From: Ciona savignyi
Taxonomy: Eukaryota; Chordata; Ascidiacea; Phlebobranchia; Cionidae
DNA length: 64,000 nucleotides
Assembly (NCBI GenBank): GCA_000149265.1
Contig: CH003375.1
Span: forward strand, 91,132 to 155,131
Direction: 5' to 3'
Shown: one piece after another, positions 32,815 through 45,529 of the stretch
Layout of the letters: each line of letters opens with the position of its first letter
Position numbering within the stretch: the first letter of the stretch is position 1
Notes under the pieces: generated by a model
The model's database searches: none
Seen by the model: the letters and a program-made list of their open reading frames with translations, nothing else
What the model was told of the DNA's origin: nothing
Position numbers and translations under genes: made by a program

Positions 32815-33080
32815 CCAGTTTGTTAGTGGTTAAGTGCGGCGCCTTTCAATCGAAAGGTTGCAGGTGCGAAACTGGTCGCTAGCTAATCGGTTGTGTCCTT
32901 GGGCAAGGCACTTGAACCCAGCGGATTAATGGGTTCTACCAAATTGAAGAAACGTCTCTATCATATGCAACACATTGAAATAGCTCCGATAACCCGACGA
33001 TGGGCGCGAGGTAATCTGGGGATAAACATGAAAAATCCTATCCTAATTCATGGGGATAAACATGAAAATCCTATCCTAAA
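32815..33080 (+). mobile_element. SINE with deletion and duplicated tail
   Basis: Head to body as in the reference copy, but the part between 'aggtaatctg' and 'ggggataaac' is lost and the tail block 'ggggataaacatgaaaatcc' is present twice. Confidence 0.75.
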
Positions 33081-33619
33081 CCTTGGTGTAATAACATTTT
33101 CAGTTGCTGTACTTTGTATTATTAAGTGTGCTACAATAAGTTTTTGGGTTGTGTTTATTAAAATGATTTTCACATATATTTGTTTTTTTATCAGTATGCC
33201 AAAAATAAAGAGCCATTCTAGTCCAAATCTGAAGATACAACATATTCTATAATTACAATTGTAGATTTTTATTAGACAATGCATGCTGGCTCTTCATCAT
33301 ATCTTAAACACACTGCTATTGTTAAGGTCTATGCTTATACAGCACTGTGTTTCCAAATCCACAGTCTGTATAGCCTAGGCTCTGGTGCTCTCGAGGGCGG
33401 GAATACGCTTAACGTACCCTACAGCCCGTCCCCATTTATAAAACTACGTAGCCGGTTATGCTTATGCATTATTGTACTTGTACCGTTGCGTTATCGGAGT
33501 CAAACAATTTAATAATAAAGCTAAACTGCTACCCGTCTATCTTGTATAATATACAAACAAAAGAGGATATTGAATAAGCAGCCGCTACAAAGGCACACCG
33601 AAGTAAAACTTCCGCTTAT

Positions 33620-33845
33620 TGTTTAAACATATAGTACGTCCCATTCCTGCAGTAAATAGCAATGTTAGGACGCTAAAACAGCGCCAAATGCATCAAAAAA
33701 GAACAAACTACAGCATTAGACACTTGCTTTTCTATCACGTTCTCATGCGTGACGGTGCAGAAACTCATTTGCGACTTTCCAATGGGAAATCATTCAAGCG
33801 TGAAAGAGTTTCACATCATTCTTTTTATAATCATTGGGCCAACAG
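33620..33845 (-). repeat. Repeat R5, copy 2 (uninterrupted, inverted)
   Basis: Reverse complement of the DNA flanking the piggyBac-like element, continuous across the place where copy 1 is split; it therefore shows what the target looked like before insertion. It has TTTTTTGATG at the site instead of TTTTTAATG. Confidence 0.65.
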
Positions 33846-34417
33846 TAGCTGGTAATTGTTTTTGCACAACAGTCTGTACGCGTAGTGTTCACTGAAGCGT
33901 GTCTGAAATTTGGTCTTGTAGACAATCTAGTGATAATAGACAATCTTTAGTGATCAGCGCAATCTTCAGTGAACGGATTGTTATTACAGGTCCCCTAACC
34001 TAAGGTATTTAATTCTTCTTTGTTTATTATTTATTTTTACGTATTATTTATATTTTAATTATTCTTTAAAGTTACCGCAATTTTTAATACGCTTTATGGG
34101 AACAGTGCGTGTAACTGCAAAGAAAAACTGCAGACTGTACAACATTGATAGTGCGGCCAAATCATAAAAGGGAGAACCCCGGTAGTTTTGTTTAGTTTAT
34201 TCATTGTTTGCCCCAGTTTTTAAATATGGCAAACGAGAAACGAATATAATCAAGACACAGTAAGGGGAAAAGACGGCAAAGTACGTCATTGCCTTTCTCT
34301 TACTTGTGTGTTTATATTCTTAAGATATACAAAGCATGGGACAATATCACGACAGTTTGTTTTGTTTACTGCAGAGGAAGTTTGTGTCACGTTTTAGCTG
34401 CATTGTAGAGTTTGATC

Positions 34418-37400
34418 ATGGTTCGTGCTTGGCGCCTTGTAGGAGATCAGTTAACAGACAACCCAACTTCACCTGACCAATCTGTGTCATTGGATGAACT
34501 GGCAAAGCTTGGAGTGGAATATTTTCAGGCAAGACTAGTTATTATTTGTAGCAAATCCGCGGTTTTTTCATTGTTCAATATATTTCACATGCTGTTGTTA
34601 TCACTGGTTCCATATGATTCCCCCCTTACAAGGTTGTAAATCTGCTTTAACATGGCCGTGGGCTTAAAAACGTACGCAGAATTTCCCTTTTCCACATGCT
34701 ACAATGCATAATCTTGAAACACAAAACCTAATACACCTATAACTAAGTTAACAATTGCTATTATAGTCACTTAATTCAAATGCTCTAAGTCTGTAGAGTG
34801 GAAGTCGTTTATTTTAGCATGCACTGAAAGCTGTTTAAGCACCCAGAACACAAAGCATATACACAGTGCTACGGAAATATGAAATTGGTTACAAGCATAT
34901 ATATATTATATATATATATATATATGACATCGACATGACATGTATTTTCAAAATGTTGGTGCTAAACGCTGCAACCAAAGAAACAAAAATAAAAATTGTA
35001 TTGTATCCTTCTACAATTTGAGATTAATTTATTTATTAGGTTGATGCTGATACACGTGATGAAAATGACTTTTACAAGAATCTAAAGAAGGAGAGGGGAT
35101 ATTCTTACAGCGATTTGATAACTGTGAGTCCGGACACGCTTCCCAACTATGAACAGAAGGTAAGAATTTACTCAAGTTATTTAATAATCTATAGCAAACT
35201 CATAAAAGGATATAGGTGTAGTGGCCTTTCTAGACTTTGAAATTGTGTTTTAAAGGGGAACTGAAGTAAATTTTAAGAATATCTTAATAAATGGAAAAAA
35301 ATACGCTGATTTCAAAAATCAAATCAGTTTCTTCCAATATTTTTTGGTTAAAGAGTTATGAGCAAATATGTATTTCATTTTATGTTAGGGGATTTCCCGT
35401 ATTACGTCACTGACGTTGTTGAGATTTCGTGCCTATATGCATTGTATACAATTATGTGTCAGTTTAGAGGTGAATTAGTAACAGAAGCGCCCGCAGGAGC
35501 GTTGTATTTTCGTTTTTATTATGGAGACTTAGCATAACACTTGTCATATAGCCTTACTGAACCAATGTACATGGTGACAGCTTACTTTAAGCGCGGTCAT
35601 TAAGGCCTGCACGGTCCTGGACCTAAGCTGAATGCTGAGGTATACAGGTCTCGTATTTAAATGACTTTAGAATAATAAGTCTTAGCAATTTATATCATAA
35701 ATAATAAAAATGAAAACAGAACAAGAAAACTATAACATAATGCATTAAACTGTAACTGCCAGCAATTTATAGAAATAAACCAGCCATTAGGCAAAGGCTA
35801 GACTATGCGGTGGGAAAAGTCTATTTCTTTCATGGTTTACCTTGGTTGTTTGTATAATGTTTTGCTGTTGTGTATGTGGTGCATTTAATGTCTGCTGTTA
35901 TTGAAACTGAGCATTAGCCTACTGGTTGAGAATACCACTTATTGCAAAAACCAGTTAATCCACAGTTGAGTAGCTGATGTGTAGTCTGACAATAAGTACA
36001 CAGCAAGCACTCAGATAAGTAAGTGAAGAATATATATAATAGATCTTTACTTAACTACCCAAATAAGTTAATAAGAATATACTACATTTCTAATTTAGTT
36101 CTTTTTATTAGATATTGTAAAATGCCTAAAGTTAAGCCACTGAGAAGGAAGGAAGAGTGATTGGACCATATTGTTTTGCTCCAGGATGTACAAATTCCTA
36201 TTACAGCACACGAAATTCCAATCCACCTGTGCTCTTCCATCGATTTCCTCACAACGACAAAAAACGGGTGAAGCAATGGATACAACAATGGCAAGCGTTC
36301 TAAACTACCTGGAAAAAGAACCGCAGTGTGTAGTGCACATATTTGTGACAAGGATTATCATAGTAAAATTGTATTTGACTCCATATGGAGTAGCCAAGAT
36401 GATGAAAACAAACCCACTTGAAAAATACAGTTCCAACAATTTTAAATGTTTCTGATTATGATTTTAAACATAGTGATCAACCCAGTACATCAAGTGCAAC
36501 TTCAAGAACTTCTTTATCCAAGCAGATAATTGAAAAATAAGGGCTTTTAGTAATGCAAGTCCAGTCTGGCATTATTTTGTGCACAAATGCATGTACATTC
36601 ATGCAGCATAAACATTCTTGCGGTATGTCTATAAGAATACAGTTTTTGCAACGGCACCAAGTCATGTCAATAGGTAATGTTTCTAAATAAACATTTTCTT
36701 CTATGGGGCTTGCATCTTCAAAGATACTTTCAGACGTTTTCCTTGGTTCAAACGCACATGACTAAATTTGTGTTGTTTTATTGTGTACAATAAAACTTCT
36801 TTCATCCATGCCAGAATGTTGAAAACTGTCATCCATTTTAGTGTTACAACATTAACTTAAATTTACTCTAGAAATGAAGAAAACAAAAGAAATTTGTTAA
36901 AACTTCTATGCATATGTATACCAAATCTCTCACACTCTCAGTTTGTAGCCTAGGGGTTGATAACAACATTGCTAGTCTATGTTGCAGATTATGGCTATAT
37001 ATTTGAAAAGCAACAATCATGAAAGAAATAGGCTGTTCCCACCGCATAGTCTGATCTTTGATTGATGGCTGGTTTATTTCTATAAATTGCTGGCAGTTAC
37101 AGTTTACTGCCTCCTGTTCTAGGTTTCTTGTTCTGTTTTCACTTCTATGATTTATGATATAAATTGCTAAGACTTATTATTCTAAAGTCATTTAAATACG
37201 AGACCTGTATACCTCAGCATTCAGCTTAGGTCCAGGATCGTGCAGGCCTGAATGAGCGCGCTTAAGGTAAGCTGTCACGCAGGTACATTGGTTCAGTTAG
37301 GCTATATGACAAGTGTTATGCTAAATCTCCATAAAAAAACAAAAATACAACGCTCCTGCAGGCGCTTATGTTACTAATTCACCTATAACCTGGCACATGA

Positions 37401-40400
37401 TTGTATACAATGCATATAGGCACGAAATCTCAACAACGTCAGTGACGTAATACGGGAAATCCCCTAACATAAAATAAAATGCATATTTGCTCATAACTCT
37501 TTAACAAAAAAATATTGGAAGAAACTGATTTGATATTTGAAATCAGCGTATTGTTTTCCATTTATTAAGATATTCTTAAAATTTACTTCAGTTCCCCTTT
37601 AAAGGTTTTAAATAACTCTGTACTTATAAACCAATGGCTGTGACAGAGAATAACAAATTCTATCCCTCATTCACTTATGTACAATTTTTTTTCTTGTGCC
37701 ATGGTATTTAACCTAACCGAATATTATTAAAAATATATCTTTTTATGATATAACATCGATAAATTCTCATTATTAAATGAATACGTTTGTTTGTGAAACA
37801 TGTTTATTTTTGTTTACTGAAGCTATCGAACAAAGATAAAAGGCGCACATCAGAAGGTTTCAGCCCAATGCAACGGGTTGAACTTAAACTTGCTTACTAC
37901 AAACCATGTTAGTCATTTGGGTTTTACAATTATTGGACGTTCACCAATTGTAGAAGCTATTTATTTAAAATATTAGTTTACTTACAGTTTTATTCCGCTT
38001 TGACATTGTTTGCACCATAAAATAGGATAGGATATTCATGTTTAACCCCATGAATAGGAAAACGCAAGGGGGATAACACATGGGTAATCGTCAGATCACC
38101 TTGCGCTCCTTTATCGGGTTACTTGAGCTTTTGCAGTGTGTTGTATATGGTTTACACATTCCTTTAGTAGAATCCATTAACCTTCTGGGTTCAGACAATA
38201 TCCGTTAAGTGCCTTGCACAATGACACAAACGGTTAGCTAATGACCAGTTTCAAACTTCCAACCCTTCTGCTGAAAGGCGACGCACTAAACCACCAGACT
38301 AATCTGCCAGACGAACTAGAAAGTATAAGTTGTTAGATCACATTGTTTAGTCATTTTTTATTTTATAAACAGCTTTGGTATTTAGCGCCAATTGTGCGAA
38401 AGTATCTATGAGAATACAAACCTAAAAAATACATCCGTTTTGTCTTTCTGGTTTGTGAAGAATTCCCCTTAGGCTACCTACTAAACTAGATAATATTAAT
38501 GTAAATCTAGATCTTCTTAGCTAAACATAAAATGTTTAAAATATTAATGTGTGGACAGGAATGTATAATACCATTAACTGCTCTGCTACGTTTTAAGGTT
38601 GGTAAGGCATGATGGAAATGTTAACCAACCAAAGTTAGCTTTCCTAGCCCCTAGTTACCCATGCACTTACTACCATACAAACAATATGCTATGAACTTAC
38701 AATTTTACTTGTTGGCATTGGTCCTGGAGTGTTCCCCAAAAACTAAAAATAATGATCTAAATCAATAATTTTCAGACAATATTATGCTCGTTAGCCAATA
38801 ATATCAACAGAACCACACACAATATTCTCGATTAGCCAGAAGTGGGACGGCCAAACCTGAATTGATGTTTTTTTTCAGGTAAAATCGTTTTTCGAGGAAC
38901 ATCTTCACACAGATGAAGAAATCCGATTTATTTTGGATGGTTCTGGTTTCTTTGATGTTCGGGATTTGGATGACAAGTAGGTGCTACGAAGTGTTAAACA
39001 TTTACGTCGCCCTATGTATGGTAAAATACAGAGGGTGTTATTACATCCGCAAACGTTAGATTTTCTCGGGGGTACTGATGTGAAGTATCTTGCCTAAACA
39101 ACTGACTTATTAATTCCCAGAACAACTTTGTATTGTTGATAATGCGGTAGCATCCCATTTATCAAAAAGTTCTGCACAAAGTAGTATCGGTAATATCAAT
39201 CTGCATTTCAAAAGTAGTAATATCAAGCTGCATTCCAAAATAAGGACAGAGATTGTAACTATTAAGCATATCGCACAACAATAGCTTTGCCAAATGGTCA
39301 TATAAAAATTTATTTAAGTTTTGTGAAGAAATGGTGACTTATATTTAAAACCCCTTCCCAGTTGGATCCGTATTGAGGTTGTGAAAAATGATCTTGTTAT
39401 TTTGCCGGCTGGAATTTATCACCGCTTTGCATTGGACAACAAGGTTTGTGGACGAATCTTTACATTTTGTAATATTTCCTATTGTGTCTTTGTGATTGTG
39501 GATTAATATTGGGCCTAATTTTCCTAAAATCTAAAAATAAGTCTAAATTAACAAAAGATTGCATAAAATAAAGGGCTGGCACAAGTGTAATTTTCAATAA
39601 TTCGTAAAAATCAGATTAAAGCGGATTAAAACTTTTACATAATTGTCAACGCACGAGGTCTAGATATTCATGATATAATTTTTTTTCTACATCCCCCTAG
39701 GGCAATTTCCAATAAATATCAAATCTTTTTTTCTTTTAGTTTTAATATGTTAAGAATTTAACTTAAATTTTATTGTGACTTGAAGAGGTATGTAACTTGG
39801 TATGGAAATTAGTATAAAATTAAAATAACACAACTGACCCCATAAATTCCGTTAAAATATAAAAATCTAGACACAAATATATTACACTAATATTAAGAGT
39901 ATAAAACAGCAGACAAATTATAATCAGCACAAATAAAAAAATTAAGACAAAAAGAGCAAAAGTCTACCCATTTGTAACCATTTTTTTGTAAATTTTTAGA
40001 AAACTGCACTAAAATCTATGATCAGTCTACTTTATCAGCCTAGTTTTCAACTTTTTTTAAAAATTTTAATTGTTAAGATTTAAGGAAATATGAATCAGAT
40101 GTTGAAATGAATTTGGGTTAAAAATCCCTAGGAAGTACACTATCGTACCGCAAGACAATGCTAGGTGTGCACAGGAAAATAATATCTTTTAAACGCAGTT
40201 TTACCAAATAAAATAGATTTTAGTGTTTTCAAATTTGAATATTATGGCTTTTAGACACTTCGTTAATAATGTAATATTAAATGTATACAGCTTGTCGGAA
40301 GATCTCCTATTGTACATTTATAAAGATTGTTATTTTTGTTACATAATAATTGGAAGTTTTTGTCATGCGTAAATGATCATGCCTGAAAGAAATAGCTTAA

Positions 40401-41483
40401 AAACTTAGAGTTGCATTTGCGATTATTGATCCGAACATTTAGCAAATGTGTTCATTAAAAATGCCATTAAATAAACGATACTGTGTATTACTTTATTTTT
40501 AACATTGTTAATGTTTTTGACTGGACTGATATGTTAAGTTTATAAAAAGTTTGTCCTAATTGTTACAGTTTTAATTCTGCAAGTATAAACTGACGGACAA
40601 ATCAAACTTTTTTATCCATGCGCAGTTGAAGAAGTGTTGTTGCCTGTGTAACAAATTTATTGTGATCTCTTTGAAATATATAAAATAGAATTTCTGTGTT
40701 TATATATTAAATTGAAAATTGCAATGTTTACATTGGCAGCTGTTAGATTACCTCATAAGCAATGTTTGGTTACTGAAGCTCTTGTCTTGTGTTGTATATG
40801 TGTATATTTAATTTTCCTCACTAATTGCTTTGCTGCATGTTTGTACTGTTAATATCCGCCTGTTGGTGCGTTTAATATTGGTGGCTCCAATTTACTCTCC
40901 TATTTTGACAGCATAATGAATTGCTGTGCGTTCCTCGTTTCTTGCTTGATATGCCTTGTGTACAAATGTTTCTGTCATGATTTCTTTATAAACCGTAATG
41001 TGTTTATTTAATCATATTGTTTTTAACAAAATAGGATTACATAAGAGTAATGAGACTCTTCACACCTATGCAGATAGGATAGGATAACCATTTTTATTCC
41101 TGTAAATTGGAAAATCAAGTGGGTTAAGACACGGGCAATCGTCAGATCACCTCGCGCCCATCTTCGGGTTACCAGAGCTATTGTAGTGTGTTGTGTTTAA
41201 TTTACACGTTCCTTCAATTTAATAGAACCCATTAATCCGCTGGGTTCAGGAAATTTGCGTTAAGTGCCTTGCTCAAAGACACAACCACTAGTGACCAAAT
41301 GTCATTTATTAACAATATAAAATAAGATAAGATGCCTAATGTACTTATTAATAGGATTACATCCGAGTAACGAGACTCTTTGTTGGCGAACCGGTATGGA
41401 CTCCACACAACAGACCTTCAGATGACATGCAGGCTAGACGAAACTACCTGGAAAAGCTGAACATTCCCAATGCAGTGCATTAA
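34418..41483 (+). CDS. ADI1: Acireductone dioxygenase (1,2-dihydroxy-3-keto-5-methylthiopentene dioxygenase)
   Basis: Cupin enzyme of the methionine salvage pathway. With Fe2+ it oxidises acireductone to the 2-keto acid precursor of methionine plus formate. Exons: 34418-34528, 35040-35159, 38879-38976, 39362-39443, 41355-41483; they join in frame to 179 residues, the length of human ADI1. Metal ligands are visible: His85, His87 and Glu91 in [18 protein letters not shown] and His130 in PAGIYHRF. Further matches: MVRAWRL at the start, [28 protein letters not shown]. The first intron begins GC (CAG|GCAAGA), not GT. Intron 2 contains a 2.3-kb transposon, intron 4 a SINE and a duplicated start of exon 5. 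A weak promoter is expected before 34418; TTTACTGCAG at 34365-34374 could be a cis or trans splice acceptor. Very sure of identity. Confidence 0.95.
34895..34925. repeat. TA microsatellite
   Basis: Run of TATATA in intron 1 of the acireductone dioxygenase gene. Confidence 0.8.
35254..35834 (+). repeat. Left 581-bp inverted repeat arm
   Basis: Pairs with 37018-37598. Ends inwards at 'ctatttctttcatg'. Confidence 0.85.
36151..36421 (+). pseudogene. THAP-domain fragment, frame-broken
   Basis: One frame gives YCFAPGC...[21 protein letters not shown] and meets a stop at 36301. The next frame then continues with [12 protein letters not shown] and ends at 36421. Together they show the C-X4-C ... 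C-X2-H zinc ligands and the conserved Pro and Trp of a THAP DNA-binding domain, split by a frameshift near 36301. No ATG in frame is seen. It is probably the N-terminal DNA-binding part of a lost transposase, given its position between long inverted repeats flanked by TTAA. Confidence 0.7.
37018..37598 (-). repeat. Right 581-bp inverted repeat arm
   Basis: Inverse of 35254-35834, ending AGTTCCCCT before TTAA. Confidence 0.85.
38021..38316 (-). mobile_element. SINE, minus orientation, near full length
   Basis: Starts with the tail (aataggatagg) and ends with the tRNA-like head reversed. It lies in intron 2 of the acireductone dioxygenase gene beyond the transposon. Confidence 0.8.
39560..39725 (+). 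repeat. Diverged unit of the 330-bp repeat family
   Basis: 'gcggattaaaac', 'gaggtctagatatt' and 'ctagggcaatttcc' match blocks of the P450-intron array. Located in intron 4 of the acireductone dioxygenase gene. Confidence 0.4.
41035..41060 (+). pseudogene. Duplicated start of acireductone dioxygenase exon 5
   Basis: A TAG acceptor and 26 bases that repeat the first 26 bases of the real exon 5 (41355-41380) with three changes. Two are synonymous (ATA AGA versus ATC CGA) and one replaces Met by Thr; the relic keeps the Met that is conserved in human ADI1. It then runs into unrelated sequence and a SINE, with no donor site, so it cannot serve as the exon. Confidence 0.75.
41074..41310 (-). mobile_element. 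SINE between relic and real exon 5
   Basis: Tail ATAGGATAGGATA on the left, then the reverse SINE body to 'gacacaaccactag'; the tRNA-like head is truncated. It separates the duplicated exon start from the functional exon. Confidence 0.8.
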
Positions 41484-41675
41484 TATGCTTAGTGTTTGTA
41501 TATACTGTATAATAACTTGCAATTCCTTTTAACGATCAATTATGTCATCTTTGTTCGCTTTGCGATTTCTTTACAGACGCCTCGTAACCAAACCATATTT
41601 ACTGCTAGACTTTTCATTCAACTCTAGAACTAACTAACTTCCTTTGATGATGGCTCTGTTTCCAATAATCGCATT

Positions 41676-41681
41676 AATAAA
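41676..41681 (+). terminator. Candidate poly(A) signal of the acireductone dioxygenase gene
   Basis: AATAAA 193 bases after the stop codon, upstream of the SINE at 41756. Confidence 0.4.
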
Positions 41682-41755
41682 CGTCATGCTGACCTATTAC
41701 ACATATGTTGAAACCAAAGAGTATGAGTCCAAAGCAGTTTATAAGTGATTACTGA

Positions 41756-42060
41756 TAAGGATAGGAGGATAGGATAGGATATTCATCTTTATCCCCGTGA
41801 ATGGGAAAACCAAGGGGGTTATCACACGAGCAATCGTCAGATCACCTCGCGCCCATCGTCGGGTTACCGGAGCTATTGCAGTGTGTTGTATATGATAAGC
41901 ACGTTTCTTTAATTTGGTAGAACCCATTAATCCGCTGGGTTCAAGCAAAGTCCGTAAAGTGCCTTGCCCAAGGACACAACCGACTAGCTAGCGACCAGTT
42001 TCGCACCTGCAACCTTTCGATTGAAAGGCGACGCACTTAATCGCTAGACCAACGGGCCGG
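41756..42060 (-). mobile_element. SINE, minus orientation, full length, little diverged
   Basis: Tail of repeated 'ggatagg' on the left and a complete head ending TCGCTAGACCAACGGGCCGG on the right. One of the best-preserved copies. Confidence 0.88.
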
Positions 42061-42349
42061 ATAAAGCTGGTGTCTTGCTATGATACGACCAGTTGTAAAG
42101 TTGCGAAGTCTGCTTTGTAGAAGGTTCCAGGGGCTTGTTATATAGTGATGAATTGATGCTCCATTCAATAGAGCCTGTCAGCCACCCGCGAATGCCAGGA
42201 TAAAGTGGACTTCTCTTAAGTGACATATGAGGTTGGCGGGTATTTATCTAGACAAATCTGTATATTTAACTTGAGTTTAAACATCGGCGAAAATATTTAT
42301 GTCCGATAGGAGTCGTAAATCGTATATGACAGGTCGCTTGTTTTTTTTA

Positions 42350-42455
42350 CCGAGCCAAGTTTTGAACCCAGGATGAGCTCGTCACAAGGACCGTTTTTTT
42401 GTATGAGAGTCGGTATATGTATCGGTCGCGTTAACCATTTGGACACACAACCTAC
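42350..42455 (-). repeat. Second tRNA-like dispersed repeat, copy 1
   Basis: Read in reverse: CCAAATGGTTAACGCGACCG (A-box-like), then a spacer with 'catacaaaaaaacggtc', then CTGGGTTCAAAACTTGG (B-box-like). Similar order at 52736-52835 and 54292-54393, and in part near 62330. The spacing between the boxes is too long for a real tRNA. Confidence 0.5.
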
Positions 42456-43424
42456 AGGTCGCTCGATTTTGTTTCTGAATTTTTTTTATTAATTGCACTT
42501 ACGCCGCATAGCGATATCATAGCGGTATATATATCATCGCTTACCTTTTTATCGGACTCGGTTTCGTAACCTTGTTGGGATCGGTGGTAGGATTTTAAGA
42601 AAATCGGTATATTTATCTGTGGCGTCATTAGGTGATGGCTCCTAACACCTGTCTTTGTGAGAAGTTGCATGCTTAGACGGCGTCTTCTATTCAAGAGTTT
42701 GAAATAACGCGTTATTGTCCAAAACTTCATGAATTTATTCGAAATTGACACGTGGATGATGACGGGAAAGAAAAGTCTTAAAATGGCGGTTTTCTAAGGA
42801 AAAATATATGTACAATTAAATGATCACAAATTTACTAATTTAAAAAAAAATATTTACCAAATTGTGACTGAACAGGAGCCAAAATACGTCACATACATCT
42901 TAACAATAACCGATTACCTCACGATATTGATCAGGCGGTAAAAAACGAGCGTTTTATACTTCGATGAAATGGTGGGAAAAAAGGGAATGCTATGGCGATC
43001 TCATTCCCTCGTGACATCTTTATAAATATATACAATTAATTAAAACCATGTAAGAAATATAAACTAAAATGTTACTCGTAAAACATATCTTATTAACTAA
43101 GAAGAATAACAGGCTGCGTCCCTGATTGCAGCGTAAAGAAAAAGAACTCAAAATACAAAAATGTTAACTAAGACTCAATAACTCATAGAAATAAAAGGTG
43201 ACAAAGTAAGTGAACCATAACAACGTAATTAAATCGGTGCAGTTACAGCAACTTATGACATACACACATAGCGATTTGAAACATAAATAGTCTTACAAGA
43301 ACGTTGAAAACTACTTAAAGTCATTTCTATGTATACTTTCAAGAGTTCATTTTATAAATTTTTCTTTGACATTAAGTTAACTTTTCGGCGCCAAGTCTTG
43401 CATATTATGCTGCGATCATCCAAA

Positions 43425-43570
43425 TAAACATTGAGGAATCACCACTATTGTTACTCAGCAAAACACTCATTTAAATGCCATGACAAGAGAGTACCATTCG
43501 GCAGTTTCGGCAGGGCAGAAAGACGTCTTTTATTTGGTTATACGTTATAGAGTTCGTTACTTGCTTCACT
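43425..43570 (+). repeat. R3 fragment
   Basis: 'gaatcaccactattgttactcagcaa', 'catttaaatgccatgac' and 'ttatttggtta' in parts match the right half of the copies at 5200 and 59690. Confidence 0.45.
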
Positions 43571-43744
43571 TTCAAAACACCAATATTAATATTATAAAAA
43601 ATAAAGACCTTAAACGACTGTCGTTATAAAACATCAATATATTAATTGTAATGTATTTAGAATATGACTTAAAATACGGATAGGTTAACATCTACAAAAA
43701 AAATTTGAGTAAACTAGTAAAATACTGGGGCGAAATCCAGTACA

Positions 43745-43900
43745 ATATGCGTCCAACCGTACCCATATCACTAACATTGTTATTCAGCAAAATAATAACT
43801 TAAATACCATGACACGGGACACCAATACTAGTCAGATCCGCCTGCGAATAAAGAATAATTTAATTGGCTGTACGCCATCTTTTGTTTAACACGCTAAAAT
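43745..43900 (+). repeat. R3 fragment
   Basis: 'gttattcagcaaaataa', 'taaataccatgac' and 'taattggctgtacgccat' match the right half of R3. Confidence 0.45.
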
Positions 43901-45529
43901 CATAGTATGACACCGTGATATAATTACGGATATTATGATTCAATGCGTTAAAAGCTCGATGGCCACGGGAACATTACAAACTATATATATAGCATGTGAG
44001 AAAATTAAATCAGATTGAATACCTTATAGTCACGTATAAGGCCTTACCCTTGAGATTTCGCTTTGACAGGGTAGCGAATGATATAGGTTTGTTCATACCA
44101 GAGTGATGTTGCACTGTGCAGTTTTAAGATTGATTTTGATTATTTATTTTTTTAATTCCGGACTTTACTTCAAAATAAAAACAGTTCCAGCAGTGCCAAA
44201 ACGCATTTAAGCTAATCGTTTAAGTTGAATTTTGAGTTTTTTAAAATATTTTACAAAGAAGGCTATTTACACTTGTGTGTCCCTTTTTTTGCTTCTCCAA
44301 TTGCATTAAAATGTGCATCTCTGTACGAACCCCGGCAACATGTTTATTTATCTGTACGCGGCATTTATTCGACAGCATAACGGTAAGATGCATCACTATT
44401 TCACTAATAATAAATTTCGATAATAATAAAGCTAAATCACTATTAGTCGCGTTTTACCACACATTTTCTTCAGGTTTTTATATCGACATAACTAATTTTT
44501 GTTTTTCAGAGTATTGTTTTCGTGTGGGTTTGGCGGCCGCGTCCGCTGTATTTATTTACTTATAACCCACTTTTTAATGACAAGTTTTAACGACGTTTTG
44601 ACGTCTTTTTCTGTTCCTTTGTTGTGATTCATTCATTTGCCTTTATTTAATACTAGGGCCAAAAAATGAATAAACTTAACCAAACTAAATGCTTGAAATA
44701 AACTTGGCGCTTCTACCAACAGAAAGCAACAACAAGACATCATTTAAAGATAAAATACTAGTATTTTTTTTATAATAGATGGCTAAGGTTGACCACCCTT
44801 TGAAACCAATAAAGTTTAGATTCATGTTAACCCGGATGTATTATGCAACCGCAAATAATTTTTAGTGCACAGCTCTCTATGCTTGGTGCACAAATAGTTA
44901 AAGCTTTGTAAATATAATAACCTTCCCTGTAACATATACAGGTTTTATAAAATATGATTTAAAGCGATAAGCATTAATAATTTTAATTAAAATAATTGTG
45001 TTGTTTTGTAACTCCAACAAGGAGATCTTACCTGTCTTTTTATTTTCCCTATTACACACTATATGATGTTTAAATATAGGCTTTGAGGCATTAATATGAA
45101 TGTTGGCCAACACGCGCATGACTCTATCAAAGTGGCTTCGAATAGCAATTTGTGCTATTCTGGAAGTGTCAAGGAGTTCAATTTCGCATACACGGTAGAC
45201 AATTACCGCTGTGCTTCTATATTTGGTCAGTCAGCTGAATTGAATCACACTACCAGACATCCACCAGACCAATATGCGGTGGGAATAATATCACCGGTGA
45301 TTCGGACGAGACGTTACACGTCATCAATGCAATACAGTCCTTTATTGGCATTCGACTGCACCGGTTTCACATCATTCAACGGAACCACGGTATCTCGTGT
45401 ACATTGTACCTTCTACTCGGCATGTTGGTGTTTCTTATTGGCAGACAGATCAGAGTTCGTTTGTACAGTAGTCATTTTTCGCTCGTTTATATTTTATAGC
45501 AAGATTGGACACAATTTTTAAATCGGGAT

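Larger units (their letters stand above)
35254..37598 (+). mobile_element. Kolobok/T2-like transposon with 581-bp inverted repeats
   Basis: Both ends read AGGGGAACTGAAGT inwards and are flanked by TTAA (35250-35253 and 37599-37602). The arms 35254-35834 and 37018-37598 are inverted copies over their full length with scattered differences. TTAA plus AGGRR-type ends fit the T2/Kolobok superfamily, whose proteins often carry THAP domains, and a damaged THAP domain lies between the arms. Length is 2345 bp. The transposase core is absent, so the copy is non-autonomous. It lies in intron 2 of the acireductone dioxygenase gene. Confidence 0.75.

Noticed and set aside
45096..45521. 141-codon plus-strand ORF
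   Set aside because: Long for this composition, but I see no domain, signal peptide or exon context, so it is left as unsupported.
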